Shown here: in pieces, positions 5,021 through 5,036 of the stretch
Layout of the letters: every line of letters begins with the position of its first letter
Numbering within the stretch: position 1 is the first letter of the stretch
Assembly: GCA_021815065.1 (NCBI GenBank)
Contig: JAKAHI010000132.1
Span: forward strand, 1-5,036
Source: a bacterium
GTDB lineage: Bacteria; JAMCPX01
Length of the DNA: 5,036 nucleotides
Direction of reading: 5' to 3'
Position numbers and translations under genes: made by a program
Notes under the pieces: model-generated
What the model was told of the DNA's origin: nothing
The model's database searches: none
What the model saw: the letters and a program-made list of their open reading frames with translations, nothing else

Positions 5021-5036
5021 GAGCGAATAAGTAAAC

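Larger units (their letters stand above)
4809..5036. other. 228-bp tail with no recognised gene
   Basis: After gcdH no known protein or RNA gene is recognised in any frame on either strand. The region holds two adjacent palindromes, the possible 25-codon ORF, an inverted repeat, a GAAA-loop hairpin, and three copies of ATAAGGAA (4860-4867, 4923-4930, 4983-4990), spaced 63 and 60 bp apart. It may be the leader of a gene starting beyond the right edge. Confidence 0.5.

Noticed and set aside
1..5036. CRISPR array, tRNA, rRNA, insertion sequence or phage genes
   Set aside because: No regularly spaced direct repeats of CRISPR length, no tRNA cloverleaf pattern, and no transposase, integrase or terminal inverted repeats were seen.

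Overview
The window reads as ordinary, mid-GC (mid-40s percent by eye) chromosomal DNA from an anaerobic or facultative Gram-negative-type bacterium. Gene order and protein style resemble the old delta-proteobacteria, Desulfobacterota or Nitrospirota. That placement is an inference from AccD, the glutaryl-CoA dehydrogenase and the cyclic-nucleotide genes, not from a marker search. All supported genes are on the + strand.

Layout: (1) 2-748 is the C-terminal half of an APC-superfamily amino acid permease, cut by the left edge. (2) 749-844 is a 96-bp gap with a weak candidate promoter, a 6-bp inverted repeat overlapping it, and a 9-bp hairpin just upstream of a strong ribosome binding site. (3) 845-4808 is a very compact run of five genes: a Crp/Fnr-type cyclic-nucleotide-binding regulator, a metallo-beta-lactamase-fold protein resembling class II 3',5'-cyclic nucleotide phosphodiesterases, AccD (beta carboxyltransferase subunit of acetyl-CoA carboxylase), a DUF456 membrane protein, and a glutaryl-CoA dehydrogenase-type acyl-CoA dehydrogenase. 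Spacings are 18 bp (or 6 bp with the alternative start), 0 bp, a 4-bp overlap and 11 bp, so one transcript is likely. (4) 4809-5036 is a 228-bp tail with palindromes, a GAAA-loop hairpin, a 9-bp inverted repeat and a possible 25-codon ORF. No recognised gene lies there.

How the genes may work together: the first two genes form a plausible cyclic-nucleotide receptor plus degradation pair. AccD (malonyl-CoA synthesis) and glutaryl-CoA dehydrogenase (glutaryl-CoA to crotonyl-CoA and CO2) place acyl-CoA metabolism on the same transcript. The regulator keeps the phosphate-binding residues of the cNMP pocket, but by alignment to E. coli CRP it has lost the base-contacting Thr/Ser pair and carries a changed recognition helix. 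Its ligand and DNA site are therefore probably not those of classical CRP. No clearly new system is visible; the receptor/phosphodiesterase pair fused into an acyl-CoA operon is the most interesting feature.
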